From positions 196,185,706 to 196,249,705 of the forward strand of contig JASEVX010000001.1 of assembly GCA_031761405.1 (NCBI GenBank): a stretch of 64,000 nucleotides of DNA, written 5' to 3'. Source of the DNA: Serripes groenlandicus (Eukaryota; Mollusca; Bivalvia; Cardiida; Cardiidae). Below, in pieces: positions 63,195 to 64,000 of the stretch (the stretch's first letter is position 1; every line of letters begins with the position of its first letter). The notes beneath the pieces were generated by a model, which was not told the DNA's origin, did no database searches, and worked only from the letters and a program-made list of their open reading frames with translations. The translations under genes were made by a program, and so were the position numbers.

Positions 63195-63519
63195 AATGGA
63201 AGTTTGATTGTTTGATTATTAAATGGGATTAAAAACATTGGGGCAAAAGGAGACATTGCTCATTTTGTGAAATGTCTTTAATGCCACAATGTTTAAAAAA
63301 GTTGTCTGCTGCAAAAGCTTAAACAAGAGCACCGCATACGGCACAGACGCTCGACTGATAGGGAGAAAACAGAAAAGAAAAAAAAAATGAGCTAATCAAA
63401 AAACCTTAACCGGACGACCACACCGCCGCCGCCGACGCCGACGCCAGGGTCATGACAATAGCTCTCGTTTTTTTCAAAAGTCGAGCTAAAAAATGTATCT
63501 GCAACTGGGAAAGTGTTTA
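63195..63519 (+). mobile_element. TFB1 carrying an F7 insertion
   Basis: GGAAGTTTGATTGTTTGATT, TTGGGGCAAAAGGAGACATT, TGCCACAATGTTTAAAAAAG and TTGTCTGCTGCAAAAGCTT stop at 63321. ATGTATCTGCAACTGGGAAA resumes near 63493. Confidence 0.75.
63324..63490 (+). mobile_element. Minimal Helitron-like element F7 (~165 bp)
   Basis: AACAAGAGCACCGCATACGG, CACAGACGCTCGACTG, a CGCCGCCGCCGACGCCGACG tract and GACAATAGCTCTCG ... AAAAGTCGAGCT. GCTCGACT / AGTCGAGC are subterminal inverted repeats. The CAAGAGNNC start matches the other tandem-core elements but there is no tandem core. Confidence 0.72.
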
Positions 63520-63544
63520 ATCTTCCTGAATGGTTTTCATATAA

Positions 63545-63625
63545 TTATAAAAGGACCCTTGTTGGCTGCCAGACCAGATATCCATACAATAAGACCCTCG
63601 TTGGCTGCCAGACCAGATATCCATA
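63545..63625 (+). repeat. Direct duplication, ~41-bp unit
   Basis: GTTGGCTGCCAGACCAGATA then TCCATACA occurs at 63560 and 63600. No further copies. Confidence 0.9.
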
Positions 63626-63800
63626 CACATTTTTATTATCAAAAGAACAACTGCAAAAATAATCATCTGTAAGTGAAAACCATCAATTATTATAGTTTGT
63701 AACAATTTGAATTATGGCAATAGAAAAGGGACTTTGACTTTGTCCTATCAATGTGTTCCTCTGTCCACTTTATTATAGACAATTATGAAAGAATCACTAA

Positions 63801-64000
63801 CAAGAGGACCATGATGGTCCTATATCTCTCACCTGATTTAATAGATCCTCAATAGTTTTCAAAGATTTAACTCTTTATATATAAGCAAAAGTGCCCTGAC
63901 CTCTGGTGCACATGTTTATCAACAGATCAGTATAATTTAAATAATTTGAATAATCTCAGAAGAGGGACACTGAATGAACATTTGTATCAAGTAATTTTCG
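63801..64000 (+). mobile_element. F8 element, continues beyond the window
   Basis: CAAGA with the perfect stem GGACC-ATGAT-GGTCC (63806-63820), TCTCTCACCTGATTTAATAG, then a core unit with CCCTGACCTCTGGTGCACAT. The right end is outside the window. Confidence 0.78.

Overview
This window looks like gene-poor, repeat-dominated nuclear DNA from an invertebrate animal, most likely a bivalve mollusc. The base composition is AT-rich. There is no operon-like packing and no long open frame outside tandem repeats. The repeats resemble bivalve 'pearl'-type elements: a tandem core of about 150-170 bp, a (GACA/ACGG)n microsatellite, subterminal inverted repeats and a terminal stem-loop. Assignment to bivalves is inference from repeat style; no diagnostic host gene is present. 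I found no functional protein-coding gene and no functional RNA gene. The only recognisable coding relic is a broken Tc1/mariner transposase (about 26637-27312).

The dominant feature is one family of short foldback elements, named TFB1 here. Complete copies are about 140-225 bp, flanked by TTAA, with ends CCCTTTCCC / GGGAAAGGG, subterminal CTGCAGCAGACGACTTT arms and a near-perfect central palindrome of about 66 bp. I count roughly 55 copies or fragments in both orientations, so they recur about every 1.2 kb. TTAA targets and CCC termini match non-autonomous piggyBac-type MITEs. Two further TTAA foldback families are present: TFB2 at 48410-48548 and TFB3 at 36373-36590.

The second layer is a set of tandem-core elements, called F1-F8 here. 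Several begin CAAGAG followed by a palindromic stem and end with a second hairpin. They appear at 2444-3224, 5990-7330, 8730-9204, 9578-10318, 14896-15518, 18312-19335, 19490-21898, 22846-23238, 28757-29335, 38318-41230 (three elements nested inside one another), 55807-56968, 58923-59535, 60395-62125, 63324-63490 and 63801 to the end. Their architecture fits non-autonomous Helitron/Helentron-type elements. One copy (55807-56968) sits exactly between A and T of a TFB1 copy and has CTAG at its terminus.

The third layer is tandem arrays: 31 bp (3496-4280), 19/21/25 bp (11128-13435), 29 bp (14062-14880), 40 bp (17698-18015), 75 bp (22440-23435, split by an F4 element), 52 bp (36890-37125), 15 bp (43566-44545), 59 bp (45374-45907), 37 bp (51557-52612) and 44 bp (57030-57705). 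At least four of these arrays are amplified pieces of TFB1 ends. Other elements include tRNA-derived SINEs, a 1.4-kb TIR element (20203-21596), a 1.7-kb TIR element full of ACCATGGT motifs (33229-34953) and a palindrome-bearing element (41320-42975).

The most notable signals are: (1) paired changes on both palindrome arms within individual TFB1 copies; (2) stem-preserving differences in the terminal hairpins of the Helitron-like families; and (3) repeated birth of satellites from TFB1 ends. I did not find a novel gene system.
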